Assembly (NCBI GenBank): GCA_009918865.1
Contig: RGCY01000058.1
Coordinates: forward strand, 1-7,529
Source of the DNA: Actinomycetota bacterium
GTDB taxonomy: Bacteria; Actinomycetota; Actinomycetes; S36-B12; UBA5976
Direction of reading: 5' to 3'
DNA: 7,529 bases
Positions 1-5,506 of the stretch are shown piece by piece. Made by a program: the position numbers and the translations under genes. The notes under the pieces are model-generated. The model had not been told where the DNA came from. It ran no database searches and saw nothing but the letters and a program-made list of their open reading frames with translations. How positions within the stretch are numbered: position 1 is the first letter of the stretch; each line of letters begins with the position of its first letter.

Positions 1-204
1 ATTCCAAGGACCATGAATGCGATGCTCGTCATACGTGAGTCGCTCAATGCCCAGCAAAGTCGCCAGAGAAGCGCGACCTTCAGTTTCCGCGAGCAAGACG
101 CGCTGGCCGGCTTCAGCTAGGGCAATCGCCAGTGAGGTTGCAACCGTGGATTTGCCCGTGCCACCTTTACCGCTCACGATGTGTAGTGCGGGGGTGACGG
201 TCAT
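1..204 (-). CDS. ArsA-like P-loop ATPase, N-terminal fragment
   Basis: The first 68 codons of a gene that runs off the left edge. The protein begins MTVTPALHIVSGKGGTGKST, with a deviant Walker A motif GKGGTGKST at residues 12-20. It continues with a helix and a hydrophobic strand ending RVLLAETEG (residues 35-43), as in ArsA/Get3 and MinD/ParA-type ATPases. The match to the actinobacterial ArsA-like pair (Rv3679/Rv3680 in M. tuberculosis) rests on this fold plus the neighbours DUF4177, RidA and Crp. Family members are cytosolic ATPases; the actinobacterial ones are not shown to pump arsenite, so no substrate is claimed. There is no well-spaced Shine-Dalgarno: an AAGG lies only two bases before the ATG. 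A TAGGCT hexamer ends six bases before the ATG, so leaderless translation is likely. The signature residues beyond the P-loop lie outside the window, so a ParA-like protein cannot be fully excluded. Confidence 0.85.
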   Translation of the reverse strand, partial: MTVTPALHIVSGKGGTGKSTVATSLAIALAEAGQRVLLAETEGRASLATLLGIERLTYDEHRIHGPWN

Positions 205-210
205 ACCTTG

Positions 211-216
211 AGCCTA
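211..216 (-). promoter_or_regulatory. Probable leaderless -10 element of the arsA-like gene
   Basis: On the minus strand TAGGCT (context CTAGGCT) is followed by six bases and then the ATG at 204. This fits the actinobacterial -10 pattern TAnnnT placed so that transcription starts at the A of the start codon. No convincing -35 is visible 16-18 bases upstream. The same heptamer at the same distance precedes two other genes in the window. Confidence 0.55.
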
Positions 217-240
217 GGAGCGGGTTGAGCACCTGTGTTC

Positions 241-246
241 TAGGCT
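241..246 (+). promoter_or_regulatory. Probable leaderless -10 element of the DUF4177-ridA operon
   Basis: TAGGCT, then GCCGGT, then the ATG at 253. The geometry is identical to the divergent arsA-like promoter: six bases between hexamer and start codon. There is no purine-rich ribosome binding site ahead of the ATG. No good -35 is visible. Confidence 0.55.
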
Positions 247-252
247 GCCGGT

Positions 253-411
253 ATGACCCGCTGGGAATACCTCACTGCCCCGTTGCTTAAGCACAACACC
301 AAGCAAATCCTCGACAATTTTGGGGAAGATGGCTGGGAACTGGTCGCACTTGGCTCCGGGATGGATCCGGAGAGCGTTGTCGCCTACTTCAAGCGCCCTA
401 AGGAGGGCTGA
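253..411 (+). CDS. DUF4177 family small protein
   Basis: A 52-residue protein starting MTRWEYLTAPLL and ending AYFKRPKEG. The motif WEY near the N-terminus, followed by ILDNFGEDGWELVAL (residues 19-33), is the hallmark of the short DUF4177 family; its function is unknown. It is soluble, with no signal peptide or membrane segment. Three things support its being real: a TAGGCT element six bases upstream, the next gene starting one base after its stop with the ribosome binding site inside its last codons, and the same small gene occurring beside the RidA gene in other actinobacteria. It is short enough to be missed by length cut-offs. The start is fixed because no other in-frame start fits the promoter spacing. 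Confidence 0.87.
   Translation: MTRWEYLTAPLLKHNTKQILDNFGEDGWELVALGSGMDPESVVAYFKRPKEG
400..407 (+). promoter_or_regulatory. Strong Shine-Dalgarno of ridA
   Basis: AAGGAGGG lies five bases before the ATG at 413 and overlaps the last lysine, glutamate and glycine codons of the DUF4177 gene. It decides the RidA start and shows that the second gene of the operon has its own leadered initiation, unlike the first. Confidence 0.85.
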
Positions 412-412
412 C

Positions 413-877
413 ATGAGTTCTGATGTGAAGAGCCGGTTGGCGGCAATGGGATTGCAACTACCCGTGGTCACGCCGCCGTTAGCCGCTTATGTGCCAGCGC
501 TGCGCAGCGGTGACATGGTTTTTATTTCTGGGCAGTTGCCGATGGTGGATGGTGCGCTGCTCGCGACGGGTTTAGTCGGAATTGATGTCACGGCTGAAGA
601 AGCAAAGGCACTTGCCAAGCGCTGCGCCTTGAATGCACTTGCAGCCTTGGCGACAGTTGCGGACATCGACTCTGTTGAGCAGGTGGTGAAAGTTGTCGGT
701 TTTGTCGCTTGCACGTCTGAGTTCACTGGTCAGCCAGGCGTTATCAACGGAGCCAGTGAGTTCCTTGGTGAAGTGTTTGGAGATGCCGGGAAGCACGCCC
801 GCTCAGCCGTGGGTGTCGCAGCACTTCCACTCGGTGCTCCGGTGGAAATTGAGTTCATGTTCCGGGTGAGCGCCTGA
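413..877 (+). CDS. RidA (YjgF/YER057c/UK114) family protein
   Basis: A 154-residue cytosolic protein. Canonical RidA members form trimers and hydrolyse reactive enamine/imine intermediates released by PLP enzymes. Visible features are the SGQLP turn (residues 39-43), the helix TAEEAKALAKRCALNAL (60-76), the VEQVVKVVGFVA strand (88-99) and HARSAVGVAALPLGAPVEIE (128-147). Arg130 sits where the carboxylate-binding Arg105 of E. coli RidA is found. It is about 25 residues longer than E. coli RidA, with an N-terminal extension typical of the actinobacterial subgroup near Crp (Rv3678c-like). The start at 413 follows a strong ribosome binding site; an upstream in-frame ATG at 320 would overlap the DUF4177 gene and is rejected. 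The exact substrate is not predictable, since several RidA subfamilies lack deaminase activity. Confidence 0.93.
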   Translation: MSSDVKSRLAAMGLQLPVVTPPLAAYVPALRSGDMVFISGQLPMVDGALLATGLVGIDVTAEEAKALAKRCALNALAALATVADIDSVEQVVKVVGFVACTSEFTGQPGVINGASEFLGEVFGDAGKHARSAVGVAALPLGAPVEIEFMFRVSA

Positions 878-960
878 CCAAGGCTGCGACTCAAGGGCGT
901 CACACTTGGCCTCAGACGACGGTGCGAAGGCATTCACATTCGTGTCTTACTGAGCCACGC

Positions 961-1677
961 TCACAGGTCGTTTTGGTGTCCGCGCTTCTTGAGGCGCTCA
1001 ATGTCGAGCAACACCACACCGCGTGACTCAAGGCGAATCCATTGCCTCGTCGCGAAATCCGCAAGTGCTTTGTTCACCGTTTCTCGTGAAGCCCCGACGA
1101 GTCGCGCAAGTTCTTCTTGGGTGAGTTCGTGGTGAACCACATAGGCGTCACCTTCTTTGTCGCCAAAGCGGTCAGCAAGTCGCACGAGAACTTTCGCAAC
1201 TCGACCGGGAACGTCAACAAAAACCAAGTCAGCAAGCGCGCGATTTGCAGTGCGTAGGCGCTCAGCCAATGCTTGTAAGAGTGCTTCAGCCACGGCAGGG
1301 TGCTCGGTGAGCCAAGGACGAAGCCGGGAGCGGCTCATGCTGGCAACGCGCACGGGCGTGATCGCCGTTGCAGACGATGCTCGTGGGCCGGGGTCGAACA
1401 GTGACAACTCTCCAAACATGTCGCCTTCGCCAAGGACGGCGATGAGAGCCTCACGACCATCGACAGAGCTTTGACCAAGAGTGACGCGACCTTCCAGAAT
1501 CAAATAAAGCCGGTCTCCCGGGTCACCCTCCGCAAAAATCACGGTTCCCCGGTCGAACTCTTGCTCGGTCATCTGCTCGCGCAGCGTCTTCGCAGTCTCA
1601 GAATCAAGTGAGGCGAAGAGCGGGCGGCCGAACAGTGGGTCGGAGTCGAGGTCAGTCGACACGACACGTTCGCTCAT
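961..1677 (-). CDS. crp: Crp/Fnr-family cAMP receptor-type regulator
   Basis: A 238-residue transcription factor. The N-terminal cyclic-nucleotide-binding domain (about 20-135) carries GDRLYLILEGRV (54-65) and the phosphate-binding cassette FGELSLFDPGPRASSA (88-103). Glu90 and Arg99 correspond to the cAMP contacts Glu72 and Arg82 of E. coli CRP. The C-terminal winged helix (about 155-230) has the recognition segment LTQEELARLVGASRETVNKA (186-205). Overall it closely resembles M. tuberculosis Rv3676 as I know it, a cAMP-binding global regulator. I start it at 1677 (MSERVV) because GGAGG lies five bases ahead. The ATG four codons upstream (1689) would use that same GGAGG as coding sequence and has no site of its own. 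It diverges from nth and converges on ridA. No perfect TGTGA-N6-TCACA operator is visible in its own upstream region. Confidence 0.95.
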   Translation of the reverse strand: MSERVVSTDLDSDPLFGRPLFASLDSETAKTLREQMTEQEFDRGTVIFAEGDPGDRLYLILEGRVTLGQSSVDGREALIAVLGEGDMFGELSLFDPGPRASSATAITPVRVASMSRSRLRPWLTEHPAVAEALLQALAERLRTANRALADLVFVDVPGRVAKVLVRLADRFGDKEGDAYVVHHELTQEELARLVGASRETVNKALADFATRQWIRLESRGVVLLDIERLKKRGHQNDL

Positions 1678-1682
1678 CAATT

Positions 1683-1687
1683 CCTCC
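1683..1687 (-). promoter_or_regulatory. Shine-Dalgarno deciding the crp start
   Basis: On the minus strand GGAGG is followed by AATTG and the ATG at 1677. The ATG at 1689 overlaps this GGAGG, so the downstream ATG is the better start. Confidence 0.75.
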
Positions 1688-1703
1688 ATGGGTCGGTGAG
1701 TTC

Positions 1704-1709
1704 AGATTA
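1704..1709 (-). promoter_or_regulatory. Possible -10 element of crp
   Basis: TAATCT on the minus strand fits TAnnnT. It would place transcription start roughly 20 bases ahead of the ATG at 1677, giving a short leader that contains the ribosome binding site. No clear -35 is visible. The call rests on sequence resemblance only. Confidence 0.35.
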
Positions 1710-1774
1710 CTCCACAGCCGCGCGCGTTCCGAGTCGCAAAGTGGCGGCGCGCAGCCGGTCATGCGGCTTCACTC

Positions 1775-1780
1775 TACGCT
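1775..1780 (+). promoter_or_regulatory. Possible leaderless -10 element of the nth operon
   Basis: TACGCT, then seven bases, then the ATG at 1788. This matches TAnnnT at leaderless spacing. No Shine-Dalgarno precedes that ATG, which supports leaderless initiation of the four-gene nth operon. The -35 region is not recognisable. Confidence 0.4.
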
Positions 1781-1787
1781 TGTCGAC

Positions 1788-2516
1788 ATGCCCCGCGCCG
1801 CTCGTCCGAAAGCCATTGACGGTGCTGATATGGCAGCAAAAAGGCGTGCAGCACGGCGGATTTTCGCTGTACTTACGCAGGAATACCCTGATGCGCATTG
1901 CGAATTGGATTTCGAAAACCCGCTGCAATTGTTGGTCGCCACCATGCTCTCAGCGCAGTGCACAGACCGACGTGTGAATCTTGTCACTCCGGGATTATTC
2001 GCGCGCTACCCAGAGGCGGCGGATTTCGCGTCCGCTTCGCAGAGCGATGTGGAGGACTTCATCCGGTCAACTGGGTTCTTTCGCATGAAGGCAGCCAACA
2101 TCATCGCGATGGCACAAGTGTTGTGTGAGAAACATGGTGGTGACGTCCCTGCAAGCCTTGAGGCGCTGACCGCGTTGCCAGGGGTAGGCCGTAAGACAGC
2201 CAATGTGGTGCTCGGTAATGCCTTCGATGTTCCGGGCTTGACGGTCGACACACATTTTGGTCGCTTGGTCCGCCGATTCGGTTGGACAACGCAGTCAGAC
2301 CCGGAAAAGGTTGAGGCAGAGGTTGCGCAACTAATCCCAAAGAAGGATTGGACGCATCTCTCACACCGGTTGATTTGGCATGGCCGGCGTGTCTGCCACG
2401 CGCGCAAACCTGCGTGTGGTGCGTGCCCCATTGCGCGCTTGTGTCCGGCATTCGGCACTGGGCCAACGGACCCCGAGCAGGCCGCCCGACTCTTGGGCTC
2501 GGTGAGCTCGGCGTGA
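1788..2516 (+). CDS. nth: Endonuclease III, [4Fe-4S] DNA glycosylase/AP lyase
   Basis: A 242-residue base-excision repair enzyme. It removes oxidised pyrimidines and nicks abasic sites through a lysine Schiff base. Visible features are LLVATMLSAQCTDRRVN (48-64), the helix-hairpin-helix LPGVGRKTANVVLGNAF (130-146) with catalytic Lys136, and VDTHFGRLVRRFG (153-165) with catalytic Asp154. The iron-sulfur ligands are Cys203, Cys210, Cys213 and Cys219, in the classical C-x6-C-x2-C-x5-C spacing. Length is typical of the family. The reading frame is open further upstream (to 1608, antisense to crp), but conserved sequence begins at MPRAARP. A start at 1761 is possible; I prefer 1788 because a TACGCT element sits seven bases before it. 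It heads a tightly overlapping operon with tlpA-like, Nudix and marP genes, the same order as around Rv3674c. Confidence 0.96.
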   Translation: MPRAARPKAIDGADMAAKRRAARRIFAVLTQEYPDAHCELDFENPLQLLVATMLSAQCTDRRVNLVTPGLFARYPEAADFASASQSDVEDFIRSTGFFRMKAANIIAMAQVLCEKHGGDVPASLEALTALPGVGRKTANVVLGNAFDVPGLTVDTHFGRLVRRFGWTTQSDPEKVEAEVAQLIPKKDWTHLSHRLIWHGRRVCHARKPACGACPIARLCPAFGTGPTDPEQAARLLGSVSSA

Positions 2517-3121
2517 GAACCCAGGCTCGATCCACCCAGAGGTACGCCGCAATCCTGCTCTTGCTATCGCTCACTACGGCTGCCTGCACCTCGCAAGTGA
2601 AGTCCCCAGATCTCGGGGCGAGTGTGACCGCGACAGAGTCGACCCTTGCATCCGTTTCGCCGACATCAGGTTTGATGGATTGTGAGTCTTTCGCTGATGA
2701 TGACGGCACTCGCGATGGTTGGAGAGGAATTACTTTCCAATGCTTGGCTGACGGTTCAATCGTTCGCGGGAATCAGTTGCGCGGCGCTCCAACAGTGGCA
2801 GTTGTTTGGGCATCGTGGTGTGGACCTTGCCGAGAAGAACTACCCATCTTTGCAACGTTTGCGCGTGAACAATCGCGTGTGCGCGTTGTTGGCATTGGTT
2901 GGCGTGACAACCCACAAAACTTGCAAAAGTACGCCAAGCAGACCGCGTTTCCGTTTGCTTCCTTGGTGGACCGCACAGCCGCGATTTCCGCTGCGTGGAA
3001 CATCAACGCCCAACCGGTCGCGGTGTTCGTCACTGGTGATGGCACCGTTTCCCATGTGGAGCGCGGTCGCGTGACGTCCTTAAAACAGCTGCAGTCTCTG
3101 GCGGCGAAATATGCACCCTGA
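2513..3121 (+). CDS. TlpA/ResA-like thioredoxin-fold lipoprotein
   Basis: A 202-residue extracytoplasmic thiol-disulfide protein. I place the start at the GTG that overlaps the nth stop (GTGA), with GGTGAG six bases ahead. From it the protein has a basic N-terminus, a hydrophobic stretch AAILLLLSLTTAAC (12-25) and a lipobox-like TAAC, making Cys25 the likely lipidated residue. A low-complexity Ser/Thr linker follows. The thioredoxin fold has the active site WASWCGPCREELP (99-111), with Cys103 and Cys106, and a cis-proline in NAQPVAVFV (165-173). Cys57 and Cys77 form an extra pair ahead of the domain, possibly a structural disulfide. Membrane-anchored thioredoxins occupy this place in related operons (Rv3673c-like). 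The partner is not known; MarP, two genes on, carries a likely disulfide and is a candidate. ATG starts upstream lie inside nth and are unlikely. Confidence 0.9.
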   Translation: MRTQARSTQRYAAILLLLSLTTAACTSQVKSPDLGASVTATESTLASVSPTSGLMDCESFADDDGTRDGWRGITFQCLADGSIVRGNQLRGAPTVAVVWASWCGPCREELPIFATFAREQSRVRVVGIGWRDNPQNLQKYAKQTAFPFASLVDRTAAISAAWNINAQPVAVFVTGDGTVSHVERGRVTSLKQLQSLAAKYAP

Positions 3122-3803
3122 TGTTCCCCAATGGGCACGCGATGTCAGTTCACGAGTGTCAGGTGTTGAACACGACCACATCAGTCGGTTCGCGCCTGCA
3201 CCAGACCACGCACGCGCAGCCGCAGTCTTGGTCGTGCTGCGCGACCGTGGGTACGGACCGGAAACGGTTCTCGTCACCCGCTCATCTCGACTGCGTGCAC
3301 ATGCCGGGCAAGTTGCGTTTCCGGGTGGTGCGGTTGACGATGGCGACTCAGGACCGATTGCCACCGCATTACGCGAAACATCAGAAGAAACCACTCTGAA
3401 CCCTCAGCATCTGCACCCACTTTGCATCTGGCCGTCGCTGTGGATTCCGGTGAGCGGTTTCGCCGTTACTCCCGTGTTTGCATGGTGTGCAGACGACGCA
3501 GATGTGAACGGCCGGGAAGATGACACCGAAGTGGTCTCTGCTCATGCAGTCACTTTTGCAGCGGCTGCAGCGCCCACGGCACGGACCATGGTGCGTTACC
3601 CCAACGGCGCAACCGGACCAGCTTTTGATATCGACGGACTCTTTGTGTGGGGATTCACGGGGTTAGTGCTCGACCGCATCTTGCATTTTGTTGGTTGGGA
3701 ACAACCTTGGCAGCCGTCCAATGTGGTTGACCTACCAGGAACGACTCCCACCCCACCTGACTCACTTGGTCCGCGAGACTCAGCAGTTGGCGGTGTGGCA
3801 TGA
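3111..3803 (+). CDS. Nudix hydrolase, CoA diphosphatase type
   Basis: A 230-residue cytosolic protein. The segment LVTRSSRLRAHAGQVAFPGG (54-73) is the UPF0035 signature preceding the Nudix box in CoA-cleaving members such as E. coli NudL. The box itself runs GGAVDDGD (72-79) to ALRETSEETTL (86-96), with the metal-binding REx(2)EE residues Arg88, Glu89, Glu92 and Glu93. WIPVSGFAVTPVFAW (111-125) and FVWGFTGLVLDRILHF (178-193) are also typical. Expected reaction: CoA or acyl-CoA to phosphopantetheine plus 3',5'-ADP. The usual glycine after the EE pair is replaced by Thr, which also varies in this subgroup. The gene overlaps the TlpA-like gene by 11 bases and marP by 4. The C-terminal tail after residue 205 is Pro/Ser-rich and probably disordered. 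Substrate assignment is by motif, not experiment. Confidence 0.92.
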   Translation: MHPDVPQWARDVSSRVSGVEHDHISRFAPAPDHARAAAVLVVLRDRGYGPETVLVTRSSRLRAHAGQVAFPGGAVDDGDSGPIATALRETSEETTLNPQHLHPLCIWPSLWIPVSGFAVTPVFAWCADDADVNGREDDTEVVSAHAVTFAAAAAPTARTMVRYPNGATGPAFDIDGLFVWGFTGLVLDRILHFVGWEQPWQPSNVVDLPGTTPTPPDSLGPRDSAVGGVA

Positions 3804-4993
3804 ACTTGAGCAGCGTTGACATCTTCATTGCTGTCTTGATTGTTTTGGCCGCAGTTCGCGGCTGGCGCCGTGGATTACTCGGCACGGTAGCGGCGGTTGC
3901 CGGTCTCATCGCCGGAGCAGTTCTCGGTGCGCGAGCCGCGGCATGGCTCATCAAGTCGCTTGCAATCTCAGGTGCAATGCGAGTGCCAGTGTCAGTGGCC
4001 ATCATCATCGCGTGCGCTCTGACTGCATCAAGCCTCCTTGGATTTGCAGGGCAACGAATTCGCTCGAAAGTCACGTGGAGACCAGCAACTCTTCTGGACA
4101 ATCTCGCCGGAACGGCATTTGATTGCACTGCCGTCATGGTGGTGGTGTGGATGTTGGCCTCGGCGGTCTCGGTCGTGCCGAGTCCGGCAAGTCGAGACAT
4201 CGCGCGTTCACGAGTCATCACAGCAATTGATTCAGCGATGCCGTCTTCCATGGATGCCCTCTTTGCTCAACTCATCAAGAGTTTGGATAACTCCGGCGTT
4301 CCCCGTGTGTTCTTCACCTTCGGTGGAGTGCGCGCACCGGTGCAGGGTTCTCTTGATTCAACAGTTGCAGCACTCGCTCGTGTCCGCAGTGCGGCCGAAT
4401 CGGTTGTGCGTGTTAGTGGAGAAGCGCGCGGTTGTGGTGGCACGGTGGTTGGCTCTGGATTTGTCGTGGCGACAAATCGGGTGATGACCAACGCTCACGT
4501 GGTGGCCGGGCTGACCAACGTTCGCGTTGAAGCCGGCGACAACCGCTACCGCACCGGTTCGGTGGTGTTCTTCGATCCAAATGTTGATGTGGCCGTTGTC
4601 AAAGTCAACACGTCGGATTGGCCCGTGCTGCCCGTGGGCAATCGCCCCACCCGTGCCAGCGCGGCGGCTGCGGTGGGTTACCCAGGAGGTGGGCCACGGG
4701 AGATTGCACCGGCTTTGATCACCGACATCTTCACCGCGCGCGGTTCGGACATCTACGGTGGTGGCAGCGTGGTGCGTGCGGTCATCTCTATGCGCTCATC
4801 CGTGCGGCAGGGTGATTCTGGCGGTGCGTTGTTAGACAGCGAAGGTGTTGTGCGCGGCGTGATTTTCGCGGTGTCGCGCGATGACGCCGCAACTGGCTAC
4901 GCACTCACAACGGATGCAGTGCGTCCGGCACTCAATGCTGCCGCCACCGCGAGTAGTCCTGTTTCCACGGGTGTGTGTGCAACTCACGATTGA
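3800..4993 (+). CDS. marP: MarP-type membrane serine protease (CvpA plus trypsin-like domains)
   Basis: A 397-residue protein. The N-terminal CvpA/colicin V production-like domain has about four membrane helices (roughly 6-24, 27-53, 62-84 and 107-126). The periplasmic chymotrypsin-like domain (about 205-385) carries His233 in TNAHVV, Asp263 in DPNVDVAVVKV and Ser340 in RQGDSGGALL. These sit at almost the same positions as the M. tuberculosis MarP triad (His235, Asp264, Ser343). Cys212 and Cys393 match the disulfide known for that enzyme (Cys214-Cys395). MarP is required for acid and oxidative stress resistance in mycobacteria, where RipA is a reported substrate; the substrate here is unknown. 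The ATG overlaps the Nudix stop (ATGA), implying translational coupling. Length and architecture are complete. Confidence 0.95.
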   Translation: MNLSSVDIFIAVLIVLAAVRGWRRGLLGTVAAVAGLIAGAVLGARAAAWLIKSLAISGAMRVPVSVAIIIACALTASSLLGFAGQRIRSKVTWRPATLLDNLAGTAFDCTAVMVVVWMLASAVSVVPSPASRDIARSRVITAIDSAMPSSMDALFAQLIKSLDNSGVPRVFFTFGGVRAPVQGSLDSTVAALARVRSAAESVVRVSGEARGCGGTVVGSGFVVATNRVMTNAHVVAGLTNVRVEAGDNRYRTGSVVFFDPNVDVAVVKVNTSDWPVLPVGNRPTRASAAAAVGYPGGGPREIAPALITDIFTARGSDIYGGGSVVRAVISMRSSVRQGDSGGALLDSEGVVRGVIFAVSRDDAATGYALTTDAVRPALNAAATASSPVSTGVCATHD

Positions 4994-5008
4994 AATTTGA
5001 CTGACCAT

Positions 5009-5026
5009 TTGCGCGCCAACGCGCAA
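5009..5026. terminator. Stem-loop between convergent marP and holin-like genes
   Basis: TTGCGCG, loop CCAA, CGCGCAA: a perfect 7-bp stem with a four-base loop, lying 15 bases after the marP stop and 18 bases after the stop of the converging gene. It could end transcription from both sides. No T-run follows on either strand, so it is not a textbook intrinsic terminator; U-less hairpins are common in actinobacteria. Confidence 0.6.
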
Positions 5027-5044
5027 CACATCTGCTGAGGTGGA

Positions 5045-5494
5045 TCAACTCTTGGGGTCAGTTGATTCGGAGCCGGGTTTACCAATCTCATCCAACATCG
5101 CCAAAGTGCGCGTCGGCAACGTGACCGTTTTGAACTGCTTGCGAGCAATCATCGCAAGCACCACGATCACAATCAGCACCATCACGGCGACGATGAGGAA
5201 TGCCAACCACGCAGGCAGTCCAAGGAACACCAAGCCGTACGCCAGTGCAATCATGAGGAAAATTGCGGCTAAAAGAGTCAGCCCCACCACCAGGAGCGCC
5301 AACACGACACCTGTGCCAAGTGCCTTTGCTGACACGATGATTTCCGCGCGTGCCAGCAGCGCGAAATCTCGAACGAAAGAGCGCAGGCCATCTAAGAATC
5401 GTGTGACTGCAGTGGCTAATCGCCCGATGGCAACGAATCCTGGGAACCCCTCCGACTTCGGGGGAGTTCCGCCATCGTTGGGCTGCTCCGTCAT
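5045..5494 (-). CDS. Phage holin family protein (actinobacterial holin-X type), two-helix membrane protein
   Basis: A 149-residue protein with a disordered N-terminus, then an amphipathic charged region (22-58) with the pattern FLDGLRSFVRDFALLARAEI. Two membrane helices follow (about 61-90 and 94-117), then a cytosolic tail ending SESTDPKS. This layout fits the Putative Actinobacterial Holin-X family (PF07332, DUF1469). Despite the name, it is a chromosomal housekeeping-type family with no proven lysis role, and no endolysin or phage gene is nearby. Its place between marP and acs matches Rv3669. Its start lies nine bases after the nhaA stop. There is no Shine-Dalgarno, but TAGGCT sits six bases before the ATG. 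It may therefore be co-transcribed with acs-nhaA, or made from its own leaderless transcript. Confidence 0.85.
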   Translation of the reverse strand: MTEQPNDGGTPPKSEGFPGFVAIGRLATAVTRFLDGLRSFVRDFALLARAEIIVSAKALGTGVVLALLVVGLTLLAAIFLMIALAYGLVFLGLPAWLAFLIVAVMVLIVIVVLAMIARKQFKTVTLPTRTLAMLDEIGKPGSESTDPKS

Positions 5495-5500
5495 GTGTTT

Positions 5501-5506
5501 AGCCTA
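5501..5506 (-). promoter_or_regulatory. Probable leaderless -10 element of the holin-like gene
   Basis: On the minus strand TAGGCT, then AAACAC, then the ATG at 5494: the same CTAGGCT-N6-ATG layout as the two promoters at 211-246. The first three bases of this hexamer are also the TAG stop codon of nhaA, so the hexamer is partly constrained by coding. No clear -35 is visible. Confidence 0.5.

Noticed and set aside
225..230. TTGAGC as a -35 box for the plus-strand promoter
   Set aside because: Only 10 bases separate it from the TAGGCT at 241, too short for a normal -35/-10 pair.
878..922. CCAAG...CTTGG inverted repeat after ridA as a terminator
   Set aside because: Five base pairs around a loop of more than 20 bases, and no T-run; too weak to call.
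1973..1988. TGTGA-ATCTTG-TCACT, a one-mismatch CRP-like site
   Set aside because: It lies deep inside the nth coding sequence and encodes conserved residues (RVNLVT), so the resemblance is most easily explained by coding constraint and chance.
2101..2709. 202-codon minus-strand reading frame across nth and the TlpA-like gene
   Set aside because: It is antisense to two genes with clear catalytic motifs, has no recognisable domain, and is rich in Arg/Ser/Pro/His as expected from antisense reading of GC-rich coding DNA.
3321..3398. Nudix box that departs from the strict textbook pattern
   Set aside because: The departure is normal for the CoA-type subgroup, which has the UPF0035 lead-in and a one-residue-longer loop. 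The metal-binding Arg-Glu and Glu-Glu residues are intact, so it is not a degenerate enzyme.
3655..4251. 198-codon minus-strand reading frame opposite Nudix and marP
   Set aside because: Low-complexity Ala/Arg/Thr/Met composition typical of the antisense frame of membrane-helix codons; no ribosome binding site or domain.
5045..5494. Holin annotation as a sign of a prophage
   Set aside because: No endolysin, capsid, integrase or attachment repeat is present. The family is chromosomal in actinobacteria and sits in conserved synteny.
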